DNA of 64,000 nucleotides from contig NZ_PSZE01000001.1 in the NCBI RefSeq assembly GCF_002933465.1, positions 186,001 to 250,000 on the forward strand, in the 5' to 3' direction. The notes beneath the pieces were generated by a model. The model was not told where the DNA came from. It worked only from the letters and a program-made list of their open reading frames with translations, and searched no databases. Within the stretch, counting starts at the first letter, position 1. Each line of letters begins with the position of its first letter. The DNA comes from Nocardia nova. Lineage in GTDB: Bacteria; Actinomycetota; Actinomycetes; Mycobacteriales; Mycobacteriaceae. This document shows, one piece after another, positions 17,465 to 27,091 of the stretch. Both the position numbers and the translations under genes were made by a program.

Positions 17465-17846
17465 TGAGAACCCTTTCGATCAGCTCGCGACGTTCATCGT
17501 CGCTCGAATCGTCTTTCAAAGTCGCCGAAACTCGAACATGTCCCGCCTCGATGAGGTCGGCGACGAGAACTCGAGCCACCCCGATCGGAATACCCAGTCG
17601 GGCAGCAAGTTCCGCAACAGATGGCGATTCTCTGCACAACTCCACGATTGACGTCTCGATGTTGGTCAGTTCGAACTGCCGCTCTAGGGCGACCGGATGC
17701 GATGCGACGAGCGCCTCCAATGCCAACTCCACCGTCGGCCGCGTACGACCGGCGGTCAGCGAGTACGGACGGACGAGGCTGGGCTCGGCGCTCCCCACGT
17801 GCTGGTTGTCTATGTCCATCCCACCATCAGGAACCCATCGTGACAC
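17445..17846 (-). CDS. Conservon DUF742 protein CvnC
   Basis: A DUF742 protein of up to 133 residues. The family signature [15 protein letters not shown] is at residues 23-37, and a winged-helix-like part follows ([37 protein letters not shown]), suggesting a DNA- or protein-binding fold. In conservons this subunit sits with the roadblock protein and the GTPase. The start is uncertain: GTG 17846 overlaps cvnB by 20 bases, whereas ATG 17819 would avoid it; neither has a strong ribosome site. The gene overlaps cvnD by 20 bases at its end. Rv3363c is the counterpart in M. tuberculosis. Confidence 0.9.
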   Translation of the reverse strand: MSRWVPDGGMDIDNQHVGSAEPSLVRPYSLTAGRTRPTVELALEALVASHPVALERQFELTNIETSIVELCRESPSVAELAARLGIPIGVARVLVADLIEAGHVRVSATLKDDSSDDERRELIERVLSGLRRI

Positions 17847-18240
17847 GAGGTGTGGCCTGGACTGTCTGGCCCACCCGCTCGACCAGCAGAGCCATCTCGT
17901 AGCCCACCTGGCCGATATCGCAGGACGTGTTCGTCAGCACGGCCAAGTAGGACCCGTCACCGACTGCCATGAGCAGTAGGTAACCGTGTTCCATCTCGAC
18001 CACGGACTGCAGTACCGTGCCGCCTTCGAACAGGTTCGAAACGCCGACAGAGAGGCTGGCCAAACCGGCGGTCACAGCGGACAGCTGTTCGGCTCGGTCG
18101 ACGGGCAATTGAGCGCTCGCGGCCATCAACAGGCCGTCCGCCGAAACCAGCACGGCATGAGCGACGCCCGGGACCTCGTTGGCGAAGTTCGAAACCAGCC
18201 AATCCAGCTGACGGTTCGTACCACCTAGATCGGGGTTCAT
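17827..18240 (-). CDS. Conservon roadblock/LC7 protein CvnB
   Basis: A 137-residue roadblock/LC7-domain protein. The chain runs [32 protein letters not shown], then [16 protein letters not shown] and [18 protein letters not shown], the alternating strands and helices of the fold. In conservons it is thought to link the sensor kinase to the GTPase by acting on nucleotide exchange or hydrolysis. Its ATG overlaps the stop of the kinase gene by four bases (ATGA), and its 3' end overlaps cvnC. The tight packing of all four genes points to a single transcript and a fixed complex. Rv3364c is the M. tuberculosis counterpart. Confidence 0.93.
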   Translation of the reverse strand: MNPDLGGTNRQLDWLVSNFANEVPGVAHAVLVSADGLLMAASAQLPVDRAEQLSAVTAGLASLSVGVSNLFEGGTVLQSVVEMEHGYLLLMAVGDGSYLAVLTNTSCDIGQVGYEMALLVERVGQTVQATPRVTMGS

Positions 18241-21200
18241 CGGTCTCCTTTATCTCCGGTTAGGTTCATTGCTCCCATTGCGCGGCCATCCCGGACGCCC
18301 TGCTGGTGACGACTCAGACTTGACCTGATCGACTCTGGGTCGCGGCTCGGCGCCCGGTCGGCGCGCCCGATGACACCACCGGGAACCAGCCGATTGCCTG
18401 GATCACGCTGCGGCAATCCGGCTGCCGTCCGCTTCTCCGACGAGGTTTCCACTGCTCGTCGGGCAGCCTGCCAACCTTCGTCACCTGGGGATTCGAAGGA
18501 GGCGGCGACTTGGGACCGGTCCGGGTTGGGGTCCGCGAGCCACGCCGACATCATCTCGGCGAAAATCGGACTTCCCCCTTCCGACGGGCCGGGGTCGGCT
18601 GCGGGTTGCAGCCGGGTCTGGAAGAACGATGCCGTCTTCTGCGGATTCGACCGATAGCTGTGGCGGCCGCGTTCGCGACCCTCACCGGATTCCGCATTCG
18701 CTTCCGCGGCGGCGTTGTCCCGCTGCGGCGCATGACGTCCGGGCAGGCTCAGGCCCGGGGTGGGTTCCGGCCGTGGCGGCAGACCGGCACCCGGCTGCCG
18801 CTGCGGCAGGCCGCCCGCGGCCGGGGCACGCTGCGGCAGGCCCTCATTCGACTCTCGTTGCGGCAGGCCGCTACCGGCATCGCGCTGGGGCAGACCGCCG
18901 ATGCCCTCGCGCTGCGGCAGCCCGCCACCGCGCTGCGGCAGACCGCTGCCCGAATCTCGTTGCGGCAGAGCGTCACCCGAATCCCGCTGCGGGAGGCCAT
19001 TACCCGCGTCCCGCTGCGGCAGACCGGCACCGGCGTCCCGCTGCGGCAGCCCGCTGCCGGCATCGCGCTGCAGACCGGTGGGCGCACCCTCGCGCGACGG
19101 CGCGCCGTTGGAACCGGGCGTCCGCTGCGGCAGGCCTCCGGGACCGCGCTGCGGCAGCTCGCCGTTGGACGATTCCCGCTGCGGCAGGCCACCCTCGCGT
19201 GACGGGGCGCCGTTGGACCCCGGCGTCCGCTGCGGCAGGCCGTTGGCGCCGAGATCCCGGGCGGGCAGGCTTGCCGCGGGACGGTCCTCACCGGCAGGCG
19301 CACGCTGCGGCAGACCGGACCCACCGCGCTGCGGCAGCCCACCTTCCCGCGGCGGCAGGCTCGATCCCGAATCACGTTGCGGCAGAACACCTTCGCGCGG
19401 CGAGAGGGCGTTACCGCCGCCCGGCGGCCGCTGCGGCAGTCCGGTGGGACGGCCCGGTCGCGGCGGCTGACCCGCCGCACCCGGCTGACGCTTGAGCATA
19501 TTGGCGGCCAGACCCGAGGTCGGCTGCGCCGGAGCGGAGCCCTCGCGCTGTGGCAGATTCGTGTTCGGCTGCGCCGTCGGCGCCTGTGGTCCGTTGGCGC
19601 CGGGCTCACGCTGCGGCAGACCCGTCGGGCCCTGCCCGGGCTCGGCATCGGCGAGCGGATGACGCGCATTCGGTCCATTGGCGCCCGGCTGACGCTGAGG
19701 CAGCCCGCCCGGAACCGCACCGCCCGGCTGGCGCTGTGGGAGTCCGCCCGGGCCCGAACCGTTCGCCGAGGCGGCGGCGCCGGTGGTGCGAACGGTGCGA
19801 TCGTCTCCGGCATCCGCGGCCGGCGTGATCGGGATCGGCCCGCTCACCCCCGGGTCCACGGTGACCATCATGTTGCCGCTCGGAGTGCGGGTGACGCCGC
19901 GCATCTGCATCGACGACGCCGCGGACGGCCGCTGGGTCGGCACCGACATCTGCTCACCGGACTGTTCGGGCAGCGAGACCGTTCCGCCCGACGGCGCCAC
20001 GATGATCGCCTTGGGCACATGCACGGTGACGGTGACGCCCGGGTCGCGGGCGGTGTCGAAGGTTGGGCGCAGGCGCACATTGAGGCCGTGCCGCTCGGCC
20101 AGCCGGCCGACGACGAACAGACCCATGTGACGCGCGGTGTCCGGACCGACCTCGGCGGTCGACTCCAGGCGCCGGTTGATCGATGCCATCTCCGCCGGCG
20201 GCATACCGATACCGCGATCGGCGACCTCGATCAGCAGACCCTGATCGTGGGCCTGGGCGAAGGTGAACTTGACGTCGGTCTCCGGCGGCGAGGCGCGTAG
20301 CGCGTTGTCGAGCAGCTCGGCGAACAGGTGCGCCAGGTCGGAGGCGGCCGGTTCGGTGATGGCGCCGCGCGGGGTGGCGCCCAGCTTCACGCGCTCGTAG
20401 TCCTCGACCTCGGAGATCGCGGCACGCAGCACGTCGGCGATCTCGACCGGCGCGGACTTGCTGCGCCGTTGCCGGGTACCGGCCAGAATCAGCAGGTTGT
20501 CGCCGTTTCGGCGCATACGGGCGGCGAGGTGGTCGAGCCGGAAGAGGTTCTCCAGCAGGCGCGGGTCCTTCTCGTCGTACTCCATCGCCTCGATCAGCGA
20601 GAGCTGATGGTCGACCAGCGACTTCGAGCGACGCGCCAGGGTCTCGAACATATCGTTGACCTGGGTACGCATGGAGGCCTGGTCGGCCGCCAGGCGCAGG
20701 GCCTGACCGTGGATGTCGTCGACCGCGCGTGCGAGCTGGCCGACCTCTTCCTCGGTGTGCACCGGCATCGGCTCCAGCGGCACATCCTCGGGGCTGGCAC
20801 CGTCACGCAGGCGCGAGACCTCGTAACCGAGGTCGTGTTCGGCGACACGCAGCGCGGCCAGGCGCAGCTTGCGCAGCGGCACGATCATGGCCCGCGCGAC
20901 CAGCACGGCGAAGATCAGCGCGGCCAGAATCGTCAGGACGACGATGACCGCGTACTGGATCGCGCCGCTGCGGGCGTTACCGGCCAGGTCGTTCACTCGG
21001 GAAGTGATGTCCTGAGTCGAGGAACCGACGATCTTGGTGTAGCCGTTCAGGCTGTCGACCAGCGACTGCTTGATATCCATCAGCGGCAGCTGACCGACGT
21101 CGACGTTCGGCCCGCTGGTCATGTTGATCCGGTTCTGCAGCAAGCCGTTCAGCTCGGCGATCGTCGGATCACCCTCGGGCAGCCGCTTGGCCAGCAGGTC

Positions 21201-21869
21201 CAGCATGTACTTCTCGGTGTTGCCCGCGACCTGGAAGTCGTGCAGGCCGCCCTTGGCGTCGCCGGTCAGGGTCTTGGCCGAGGCCGCGATCTCCTGGACC
21301 ATCACCGCGCGGGTGTTCAGCGAGTCGACCAGGCGCAGCTTCGCCGCGTCGACGCCGGGGTCGGAGATGGTCGAGACGATCTCCTCGACCGTGCGGACGC
21401 TGTTCTGGCGGATCGCCTCTTCCTGGGCGATCGCGTCGGCGAGCACCGGCGAGGGCTTGGTGCCCTGATCGCGCACCGCCTGGGCGCCCTTGATCATCTG
21501 CTCGATCGCATCGCGCGCACCCGGAACGCCGTCCAGCTTGGCCGTGGCCTTCTGCGCGGTCTGGATGGCGCCGTCCAGCCTTGTCAGGTCCGCGTCCTGA
21601 ACCAGCGACTGGGTCGGGCTGATCGCGGCCATCTGGCCACCGGCGACCGTGGCGGCGGCACCACTCAGGCCGGTGACGGCCGGGATCGCCTCAACGTGCT
21701 CGACCGCCTGATCCAGGTGGCTCGAGTCACTGAACTCGGACGCGATCCTGGAAGCACCGAGTACCACCGCGACGAGCAGCGGCACGGCCAGCACGGCCGT
21801 AACCTTCCAGCGCAGGTCCCAGTTGCCGAGCGCCCAGCGCTTCCCAACGGGCCTAGCGGCGTCACGCAT
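18237..21869 (-). CDS. Conservon sensor histidine kinase CvnA with LPQR-repeat tail
   Basis: A very long (about 1,210 residues) membrane sensor kinase, first gene of the conservon. A transmembrane helix lies near residues 20-42, a sensor region of about 260 residues follows, and a second helix comes around residue 310 ([23 protein letters not shown] with HAMP-like [20 protein letters not shown]). The ATPase domain has [13 protein letters not shown] (N box) and [14 protein letters not shown] (G box). After residue 650 the protein is disordered and carries 23 copies of LPQR. ATG 21869 (MRDAARP) is preferred to GTG 21923 because it follows GGAAAGTGAG; this is not certain. It resembles Rv3365c. 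No canonical phospho-His motif was seen, so direct autophosphorylation is unproven. Confidence 0.88.
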   Translation of the reverse strand: MRDAARPVGKRWALGNWDLRWKVTAVLAVPLLVAVVLGASRIASEFSDSSHLDQAVEHVEAIPAVTGLSGAAATVAGGQMAAISPTQSLVQDADLTRLDGAIQTAQKATAKLDGVPGARDAIEQMIKGAQAVRDQGTKPSPVLADAIAQEEAIRQNSVRTVEEIVSTISDPGVDAAKLRLVDSLNTRAVMVQEIAASAKTLTGDAKGGLHDFQVAGNTEKYMLDLLAKRLPEGDPTIAELNGLLQNRINMTSGPNVDVGQLPLMDIKQSLVDSLNGYTKIVGSSTQDITSRVNDLAGNARSGAIQYAVIVVLTILAALIFAVLVARAMIVPLRKLRLAALRVAEHDLGYEVSRLRDGASPEDVPLEPMPVHTEEEVGQLARAVDDIHGQALRLAADQASMRTQVNDMFETLARRSKSLVDHQLSLIEAMEYDEKDPRLLENLFRLDHLAARMRRNGDNLLILAGTRQRRSKSAPVEIADVLRAAISEVEDYERVKLGATPRGAITEPAASDLAHLFAELLDNALRASPPETDVKFTFAQAHDQGLLIEVADRGIGMPPAEMASINRRLESTAEVGPDTARHMGLFVVGRLAERHGLNVRLRPTFDTARDPGVTVTVHVPKAIIVAPSGGTVSLPEQSGEQMSVPTQRPSAASSMQMRGVTRTPSGNMMVTVDPGVSGPIPITPAADAGDDRTVRTTGAAASANGSGPGGLPQRQPGGAVPGGLPQRQPGANGPNARHPLADAEPGQGPTGLPQREPGANGPQAPTAQPNTNLPQREGSAPAQPTSGLAANMLKRQPGAAGQPPRPGRPTGLPQRPPGGGNALSPREGVLPQRDSGSSLPPREGGLPQRGGSGLPQRAPAGEDRPAASLPARDLGANGLPQRTPGSNGAPSREGGLPQRESSNGELPQRGPGGLPQRTPGSNGAPSREGAPTGLQRDAGSGLPQRDAGAGLPQRDAGNGLPQRDSGDALPQRDSGSGLPQRGGGLPQREGIGGLPQRDAGSGLPQRESNEGLPQRAPAAGGLPQRQPGAGLPPRPEPTPGLSLPGRHAPQRDNAAAEANAESGEGRERGRHSYRSNPQKTASFFQTRLQPAADPGPSEGGSPIFAEMMSAWLADPNPDRSQVAASFESPGDEGWQAARRAVETSSEKRTAAGLPQRDPGNRLVPGGVIGRADRAPSRDPESIRSSLSRHQQGVRDGRAMGAMNLTGDKGDR
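18735..19745 (-). repeat. Coding repeat tract: 22 LPQR motifs in CvnA tail
   Basis: On the minus strand this tract encodes repeats of the form (G)LPQR(D/E/Q/T)xG, spaced roughly 9-30 residues apart, separated by Gly/Ser/Pro/Ala-rich linkers. Twenty-two LPQR copies fall here and one isolated copy near 18400. Variants include LPPR, LPAR and LQR. A longer unit, [17 protein letters not shown], occurs twice. At the DNA level the recurring element is the ctgcggcag core on the plus strand. Copies are not exact, so this is an expanded protein repeat, not a CRISPR array. Confidence 0.9.
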
Positions 21870-22187
21870 CTCCAACTCACTTTCCAAACTGGCCCCAGCC
21901 ACGCGCCATCGGCGAGCCTCCACGATCGCACGCGCGGCTCGATAAGCAGAACGGGCCGGGAACTGCGGCTGGCCGAGAAATTGCGTCCATGACGGCCGAA
22001 ATAGGTGACATGCGATTCTAACGGATCAATAACTTCTTGTCTGACCTCTTGGCAACCACCAGCCGTTGACCTGGCTGTTCCAGCCAAAATCAAAGGTCGC
22101 GGCGGCCGCCCGGACGTCGCGTGAAGTCTGCCACAATCAGGCTGATCTATCGAGGCGGGCATCGATGCGAGGCAGGGAGTCATACGG
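21870..22187. other. Divergent intergenic region, cvnA / prpE
   Basis: This 318-base gap lies between the conservon and the CoA synthetase, which are transcribed apart. I see no gene in it. It should hold both promoters. A TTGACC box occurs at 22066 next to a small inverted repeat, TGGCTG and CAGCCA, at 22072-22086 with a three-base loop. The sequence near 22016-22050 is AT-richer than its surroundings. No riboswitch was recognised. Confidence 0.5.
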
Positions 22188-24299
22188 TTGAACGCGAAGC
22201 AGGAGTACCGGCCCACCTACCAGACCAGCCTGGTCGATCCGTCGGACTTCTGGCGTAGCGCGGCCGAGGCGATCAGCTGGGACGTTGCGCCCGACCAGAT
22301 TCTCGATACCACGGCACGACCGACGGCTCGGTGGTTTCCCGATGCTCGCCTCAACACCTCCTACAACGCCCTCGATCGGCATGTGCGCGATCTCACAGCG
22401 GAATCCGCCTCGACGAACGACGATACCGATACCGCCGCTGAGACGGGCATTTCCGAACAAACGGGCGGTCGCGCGAACCAGCCCGCCTTAATATACGACT
22501 CCGCTATGACGGGCGCGAAAGTCGTCTATACCTACGCCGAGTTATTGGCCGAGGTCGCCCGGTTCGCCGGCGCCATGGTGCGGCTCGGGGTGCGCACCGG
22601 CGATCGCGTCGTGATCTACATGCCGATGATCCCCGAGGCCGTGATCGCGATGCTGGCCTGCGCGCGAATCGGCGCGGTGCATTCGGTGGTCTTCGGCGGA
22701 TTCGCCGCGCACGAACTGGCCGCGCGCATCGACGACGCCGAACCCGTCCTGATCGTGACCGCCTCCGGCGGCCTGGAACCGAACAAGCGCCTCGAGTACC
22801 CGCCGATCGTGCTGCAGGCGCTCGACCAGGTGCAGACCACCGCGCCGCGGAATGTGGTCGTGAAGCAGCGCGAGGGGTTTCCGACCATCCGGTTCGCCGC
22901 CCCGCAGCCGGCCACCGACACCCTGCCGGACTCCACCGCCACCGTCGCGGCCCGCTGGCTGGACTGGGAGGACATGGTCCGCGACGCGGAACCGGCCGAT
23001 CCGGTGCCGGTGGCCGCGACCGATCCGCTCTACATCCTCTACACCTCGGGCACCACCGGAAAGCCCAAGGGCGTGGTGCGCGACAACGGCGGCCACGCGG
23101 TGGCGCTGGCCTGGTCGATGCGCAACATCTACGATGTCTCCCCCGGTCAGGTGATGTTGACCACCTCCGACATCGGCTGGGTGGTCGGCCATTCCTATAT
23201 CGTCTACGCCCCGTTGCTGGTCGGCGCGACGACCGTGCTGTTCGAAGGCAAACCGATCGGTACGCCGGACTCCGGCACCTACTGGCGGCTGGTCGAGCAA
23301 TACGGGGTGCACGTGATGTTCACCGCGCCCACCGCACTACGCGCGATCCGCCGCGCCGATCCCGAGGCCGCGCTCGCCCGCCGCCACGATCTGTCCTCGC
23401 TGCGCGCGCTGTTCTGCGCCGGCGAACGGCTCGACCCCGCCACCTACGAGTGGACCCGGGAGACGGTGCTAGCCGATCGGCCCGACTGCCCGGTGGTCGA
23501 CCACTGGTGGCAGACCGAAACCGGCTGGCCGGTGTGCGCGAACCCGCTCGGTTTACAGGAGCTGCCGATCAAACCCGGCTCGGCCTCGGTTCCGGTACCC
23601 GGCTACCGACTGCGCGTTCTGGATTACGAAGGCGATGCGGTGGCGACGGGTGCGGAGGGCAACATCGTGATCGGCCTGCCGCTGCCGCCCGGCTCGCTGA
23701 CCGGCCTATGGCGCGACGAGGAGCGTTTCGGCCGCTCCTATCTCTCGGCCTACCCCGGGCACTACCTCACCGGCGACTCCGGCTATTTCGACGAGGACGG
23801 CTATCTGTACGTGCTCGGCCGCAGCGACGATGTGATCAATATGGCCGGCCATCGGCTCTCGGCCGGCGGTATCGAGGCCGCGATCTCGGGACATTCGGCG
23901 GTCGCGGAAACCGCGGTGATCGGAGTGCCCGACGAACTGAAGGGTCAGCTGCCGATCGCCTACGTGGTGCTCAAGAACGGGGTCGACATCGAGCTGGCGC
24001 AGCTGCGCGCCGAGATCATCGCCCGCGTCCGGGAGCAGATCGGCGCGATTGCGACGATGCACGATGTGACGGTGGTACGGGCCTTGCCCAAGACCCGATC
24101 CGGGAAGATCCTGCGCCGCACCATCCGCCAGATCGCCTCGGGCGAGAACTGGGAGATGCCGGCCACCATCGAGGACCCGGCGGTGCTGATCGCGCTGGAG
24201 GATCAGCTGCTCGCCGGGACCGATCCGACCGCCGATCCGGCGGCGGGGAGCACGGCCGATCCGGCGGCGAGCACGAACGGCTCGAGTATCGGTTCCTGA
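22188..24299 (+). CDS. Propionyl-/acetyl-CoA synthetase, PrpE-like
   Basis: A 703-residue AMP-forming acyl-CoA synthetase activating a short-chain acid such as propionate or acetate. The AMP-binding motif YILYTSGTTGKPKGVV is near residues 285-300. WWQTETGWP, YLTGDSGYFDEDGYLYVLGRSDDVINMAGHRLS and the C-terminal PKTRSGKILRRTIRQIA are present; Lys in the last motif is the residue acetylated in Acs proteins. The SGGLEPNKRLEYPPIVLQAL segment is typical of PrpE rather than of Acs. The start is TTG at 22188, with GGGAG about nine bases upstream. The last 25 residues are an Ala/Asp/Ser-rich tail, unlike the family. Propionate use fits the carboxylase and citrate synthases nearby. Confidence 0.9.
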   Translation: MNAKQEYRPTYQTSLVDPSDFWRSAAEAISWDVAPDQILDTTARPTARWFPDARLNTSYNALDRHVRDLTAESASTNDDTDTAAETGISEQTGGRANQPALIYDSAMTGAKVVYTYAELLAEVARFAGAMVRLGVRTGDRVVIYMPMIPEAVIAMLACARIGAVHSVVFGGFAAHELAARIDDAEPVLIVTASGGLEPNKRLEYPPIVLQALDQVQTTAPRNVVVKQREGFPTIRFAAPQPATDTLPDSTATVAARWLDWEDMVRDAEPADPVPVAATDPLYILYTSGTTGKPKGVVRDNGGHAVALAWSMRNIYDVSPGQVMLTTSDIGWVVGHSYIVYAPLLVGATTVLFEGKPIGTPDSGTYWRLVEQYGVHVMFTAPTALRAIRRADPEAALARRHDLSSLRALFCAGERLDPATYEWTRETVLADRPDCPVVDHWWQTETGWPVCANPLGLQELPIKPGSASVPVPGYRLRVLDYEGDAVATGAEGNIVIGLPLPPGSLTGLWRDEERFGRSYLSAYPGHYLTGDSGYFDEDGYLYVLGRSDDVINMAGHRLSAGGIEAAISGHSAVAETAVIGVPDELKGQLPIAYVVLKNGVDIELAQLRAEIIARVREQIGAIATMHDVTVVRALPKTRSGKILRRTIRQIASGENWEMPATIEDPAVLIALEDQLLAGTDPTADPAAGSTADPAASTNGSSIGS

Positions 24300-24340
24300 T
24301 CGGGGCACCCGATCGTGGGGCGCGCGGTTCCCACAGCCGG

Positions 24341-24357
24341 TTCAGAGTCTTCTCAGA
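24341..24357 (+). promoter_or_regulatory. Tandem TTCAGA/CTCAGA direct repeat, 11-bp period
   Basis: TTCAGA at 24341-24346 and CTCAGA at 24352-24357 are in direct repeat with starts 11 bases apart. This spacing is usual for OmpR/PhoB-family regulators, and CTCAG-type half-sites are known for MprA-like regulators. The site lies 77 bases before the hemophore-like gene. A regulatory role is inferred. Confidence 0.4.
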
Positions 24358-24433
24358 ATCGGTTCACGCACGCCCCAGACTCCGGCGATACCGTGCCGGA
24401 CACGTACGTGCCGACGCACAGGGAGAGAGAATC

Positions 24434-24814
24434 ATGCGCATTCGCGGATTTGCCGCAACCACCCTCACCGCTGCGGGCCTGGCCGCCGGGGCCGCCCTGC
24501 TGGTCCCCGCCACCGCATCGGCCGATCCGACCGAACTGGTTGCGCCGCTGCTGAATTCGACCTGCAGCTTCGCCCAGGTCGACGCCGCGTTGCACGACAA
24601 GGCGCCGCAGCTGGCCTCGATCCTGGACAACAACCCGGACCAGAAGGCCGAGCTGAAGGCCAAATTCGATCAGCCGGTGGAACAGCGCCGCGCCGAATTC
24701 CAGCAGTATCTGGCCCAGCACCCGGACGAGGCACAGCGCGCCCAGCAGGACCCGCGGGCCGCCGGCCTGAGCTCGACGATCCAGGAAGTCGCCGATTCCT
24801 GCCACAACTACTGA
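24434..24814 (+). CDS. Hemophore-related secreted protein
   Basis: A 126-residue exported protein. The signal peptide is clear: MRIRGF, a hydrophobic Ala/Leu core, and cleavage after ATASA before DPTELV. The mature part is mostly alpha-helical, with a conserved Cys in [13 protein letters not shown] and another in the final DSCHNY, a pair probably forming a disulfide. The NST/DxCxFAQV...AL pattern and this size match the mycobacterial and nocardial hemophore-related family (heme-binding relatives of Rv0203). Heme binding is a family expectation, not seen here. GGGAGAGAGA lies just before the ATG. It precedes prrA by 76 bases. Confidence 0.78.
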   Translation: MRIRGFAATTLTAAGLAAGAALLVPATASADPTELVAPLLNSTCSFAQVDAALHDKAPQLASILDNNPDQKAELKAKFDQPVEQRRAEFQQYLAQHPDEAQRAQQDPRAAGLSSTIQEVADSCHNY

Positions 24815-24890
24815 TCCGGCCACCGGGTCGGCAACTCGCGCGGGCCTCGGGCCACCCCCGGGGCCGCGCGGTCAAATTACACTGCACACC

Positions 24891-25595
24891 GTGGCGAGCA
24901 GCGAGAATCCGACGGTGCTGGTGGTCGACGACGACGAGGATGTGCTGTCCTCGGTGGAACGCGGCTTGCGACTGTCCGGATTCCGGGTGGTCATCGCCCG
25001 CGACGGGGCCGCGGCCCTGCGCAGCGTGGCCGAGCAGGCGCCCGATGCGGTCGTGCTCGATATGAACATGCCGGTGCTCGACGGCGCCGGCGTCGTGACC
25101 GCGCTGCGGGCGATGGGCAACGAAGTGCCGATCTGTGTGCTCTCGGCACGCAGTTCGGTCGGCGATCGGATCGCCGGACTGGAATCCGGCGCGGACGACT
25201 ATCTCGTGAAACCGTTCGTCCTCGCCGAATTGGTGGCGCGGATCCGGGCGCTGCTGCGCCGGCGCACCGATACCGCCCCCGCCGCGTCGCCGGGCTCGAT
25301 CATCGTGGGTCCCTTGGAAATCGATGTGGCCGGCTATCGTGCCCTGCTGCACGGTAACGAAATCGAGCTCACCAAAAGGGAATTCGAACTGCTGTCCACG
25401 CTGGCCCGCAATGCCGGAGTGGTGTTGAGCCGGGAACGACTGCTGGAGCTGGTGTGGGGTTACGACTTCGCCGCGGACACCAATGTGGTGGACGTCTTCG
25501 TCGGCTATCTGCGTCGCAAGTTGGAGGCCGACGGCACTCCCCGGCTGCTGCACACCATTCGCGGCGTCGGTTTCGTCCTGCGGATGCCGAAATGA
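24891..25595 (+). CDS. prrA: OmpR-family response regulator PrrA
   Basis: A 234-residue two-component response regulator. The receiver domain has the acidic pair in VVDDDEDVL, the phospho-acceptor Asp57 in [11 protein letters not shown], and Lys in YLVKPF. A winged-helix DNA-binding domain follows ([32 protein letters not shown], then [13 protein letters not shown] and [10 protein letters not shown]). Length and sequence match PrrA (Rv0903c), an essential regulator in M. tuberculosis. GTG 24891 is the start. Its stop overlaps an ATG by four bases, but that ATG opens a 14-codon minigene, not prrB itself. Confidence 0.93.
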   Translation: MASSENPTVLVVDDDEDVLSSVERGLRLSGFRVVIARDGAAALRSVAEQAPDAVVLDMNMPVLDGAGVVTALRAMGNEVPICVLSARSSVGDRIAGLESGADDYLVKPFVLAELVARIRALLRRRTDTAPAASPGSIIVGPLEIDVAGYRALLHGNEIELTKREFELLSTLARNAGVVLSRERLLELVWGYDFAADTNVVDVFVGYLRRKLEADGTPRLLHTIRGVGFVLRMPK

Positions 25596-25632
25596 TCTGC
25601 GCGCGTGCCGGAATGATCTGTGCGGGTGCGGG
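25591..25632 (+). repeat. Tandem 21-bp duplication at the prrA-prrB junction
   Basis: Two adjacent 21-base units, 25591-25611 and 25612-25632, agree at 18 of 21 positions. Each begins AATGATCTG. A third partial unit begins with the prrB start codon. The duplication creates the start codons used by the minigene and by prrB. Confidence 0.85.
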
Positions 25633-25636
25633 ATGA
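25592..25636 (+). CDS. 14-codon minigene linking prrA and prrB
   Basis: This tiny reading frame encodes [14 protein letters not shown]. Its ATG overlaps the prrA stop as ATGA (25592-25595), and its TGA overlaps the prrB start as ATGA (25633-25636). It is thus in the only frame that hands a ribosome from prrA to prrB through two stop-start steps. It is internally repetitive because of the 21-base duplication. The peptide itself need not have a role; the translation of the element may matter. Real translation is unproven. Confidence 0.4.
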   Translation: MICARAGMICAGAG

Positions 25637-27015
25637 CCGCGCCGCGCCGGCGACGCTTCGGGCTCCGACACTCCTTCTCACTGCGCACCAGGGTCGCGGG
25701 CGCGGCGGCGCTGGGCGCGATCATCATCACCGCGGTATTGAGCTGGGTGTCGGTGGTGGCGTTGGGCCGCAACAGTCTGGCCCAGGCCGATCAGGAATTG
25801 AACATCGCCTCGCGCATCGTGCTGATGCAGCCACTCATCGCGGTCGGGGTGCTGTCACTGGTGAGTCCGAACAGGGATATGGCGGTGACGGTCCGCGACC
25901 ACGGCGAGATCATCGCCTCCACCAGCGTCCGCCTGCCGACCGAGGAACCCGGTTCGCATACGGTCACGTTGGAGGGCACCCCGTTCCGGGTGCTGACCAC
26001 GACCGAGAATCAGCCCGAGGGACGAACGGTGTCGATCGCGATCCCGCTGACCGACGCCTATCACACCATGTCCGAACAGCGGCGCTGGGTGCTGTTCGCG
26101 GCCGGGCTCGCAGTGGCCGCGGCGGCCGGGCTGGGCTGGGTGTTCGGTGGCGGTGCGGTGCGCCCGATCCGCGATCTCACCCGCCAGGTGAGCGCGCGCA
26201 GTGGCACCAGCACCGCCGAGGTCCGGGTGGACGGATCCGGGGTCTGGGAGGCCGAAAAGCTCTCCGAGGCAGTGAATTCGCTGCTTGAGCGGGTGCAGTT
26301 GGCCCAGGCCGAAACCGCGGCGGCACTCGAGACAGCCCGCGATTTCGCCGCCGTCTCGGCGCACGAACTGCGCACCCCGCTGACCGCGATGCGCACCGAC
26401 CTCGAGGTGCTGCGCACCCTGGACCTCGACGAGCAGCAGCGCGCGGAGATCCTCGACGACCTCCAGCGCAGTCAGGGCCGGGTAGAGGCCACGCTGGCCG
26501 CGCTGGAACGGCTGGCCGCGGGCGAGCTGACCGACGAGCGCGACCATGTCGAAACCGATGTCGGCGATCTGGTCGACCACGCCGCCCATGACGCGATGCG
26601 CCACTTCCCGGAACTCACCGTCCGCATCGAGACCGATCCCGAACTGATCACCCGCGGCCTGCCGACCGGACTGCGCCTGGCGCTCGACAACGCGCTCACC
26701 AATTCCGCCCGTCACGGCGGCGCGACCCAGGCGCTGGTGTCCGCGCATCGCCGCCCCGACGGCTGGATCGTGCTCTCGGTCGACGACAACGGTGCGGGCA
26801 TCCCGGCCGAGGAACGGCGCAGCGTCTTCGACCGTTTCATCCGCGGCGCCCACGCCACCAAGGGCGGCTCCGGCCTGGGCCTGGCACTGGTCGCGCAGCA
26901 GGCCCAATTGCACGGTGGCCGAGCCTATTTCGACGACGGCACCCTGGGCGGCGTGCGCCTGGTGCTGGAATTGCCGGACCGTCCGATGCCGGCGCCGCCA
27001 CCGCCGGCGAACTGA
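25633..27015 (+). CDS. prrB: Sensor histidine kinase PrrB
   Basis: A 460-residue membrane kinase partner of PrrA. A transmembrane helix is at residues 22-45, an extracytoplasmic sensor of about 100 residues follows, and the second helix is near 152-173, then a HAMP linker (GGGAVRPIRDLTRQVSA). His244 in VSAHELRTPLTAMR is the phosphorylation site. The ATPase domain has LDNALTNSARHG (N box), DDNGAGIP and GGSGLGLALV. It matches Rv0902c, described as part of the essential PrrAB system. The start at ATG 25633 overlaps the end of the minigene; there is no independent strong ribosome site, so coupling is likely. Confidence 0.93.
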   Translation: MTAPRRRRFGLRHSFSLRTRVAGAAALGAIIITAVLSWVSVVALGRNSLAQADQELNIASRIVLMQPLIAVGVLSLVSPNRDMAVTVRDHGEIIASTSVRLPTEEPGSHTVTLEGTPFRVLTTTENQPEGRTVSIAIPLTDAYHTMSEQRRWVLFAAGLAVAAAAGLGWVFGGGAVRPIRDLTRQVSARSGTSTAEVRVDGSGVWEAEKLSEAVNSLLERVQLAQAETAAALETARDFAAVSAHELRTPLTAMRTDLEVLRTLDLDEQQRAEILDDLQRSQGRVEATLAALERLAAGELTDERDHVETDVGDLVDHAAHDAMRHFPELTVRIETDPELITRGLPTGLRLALDNALTNSARHGGATQALVSAHRRPDGWIVLSVDDNGAGIPAEERRSVFDRFIRGAHATKGGSGLGLALVAQQAQLHGGRAYFDDGTLGGVRLVLELPDRPMPAPPPPAN

Positions 27016-27091
27016 ATCGTTCGCGATCCATCACAGAACCCTCAGATATCCGCCAGTACTCGCGCATTCACCGTCGCTACCGTTGAACGAC

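Noticed and set aside
18510..19495. Repeats resembling a CRISPR array on the plus strand
   Set aside because: The repeats are uneven, short and in frame with the LPQR motif of the kinase tail; there are no fixed-length spacers and no cas genes.
20328..21992. Long plus-strand open frame opposite CvnA
   Set aside because: Antisense shadow in a high-GC gene; no domain, and the minus-strand kinase is unmistakable.
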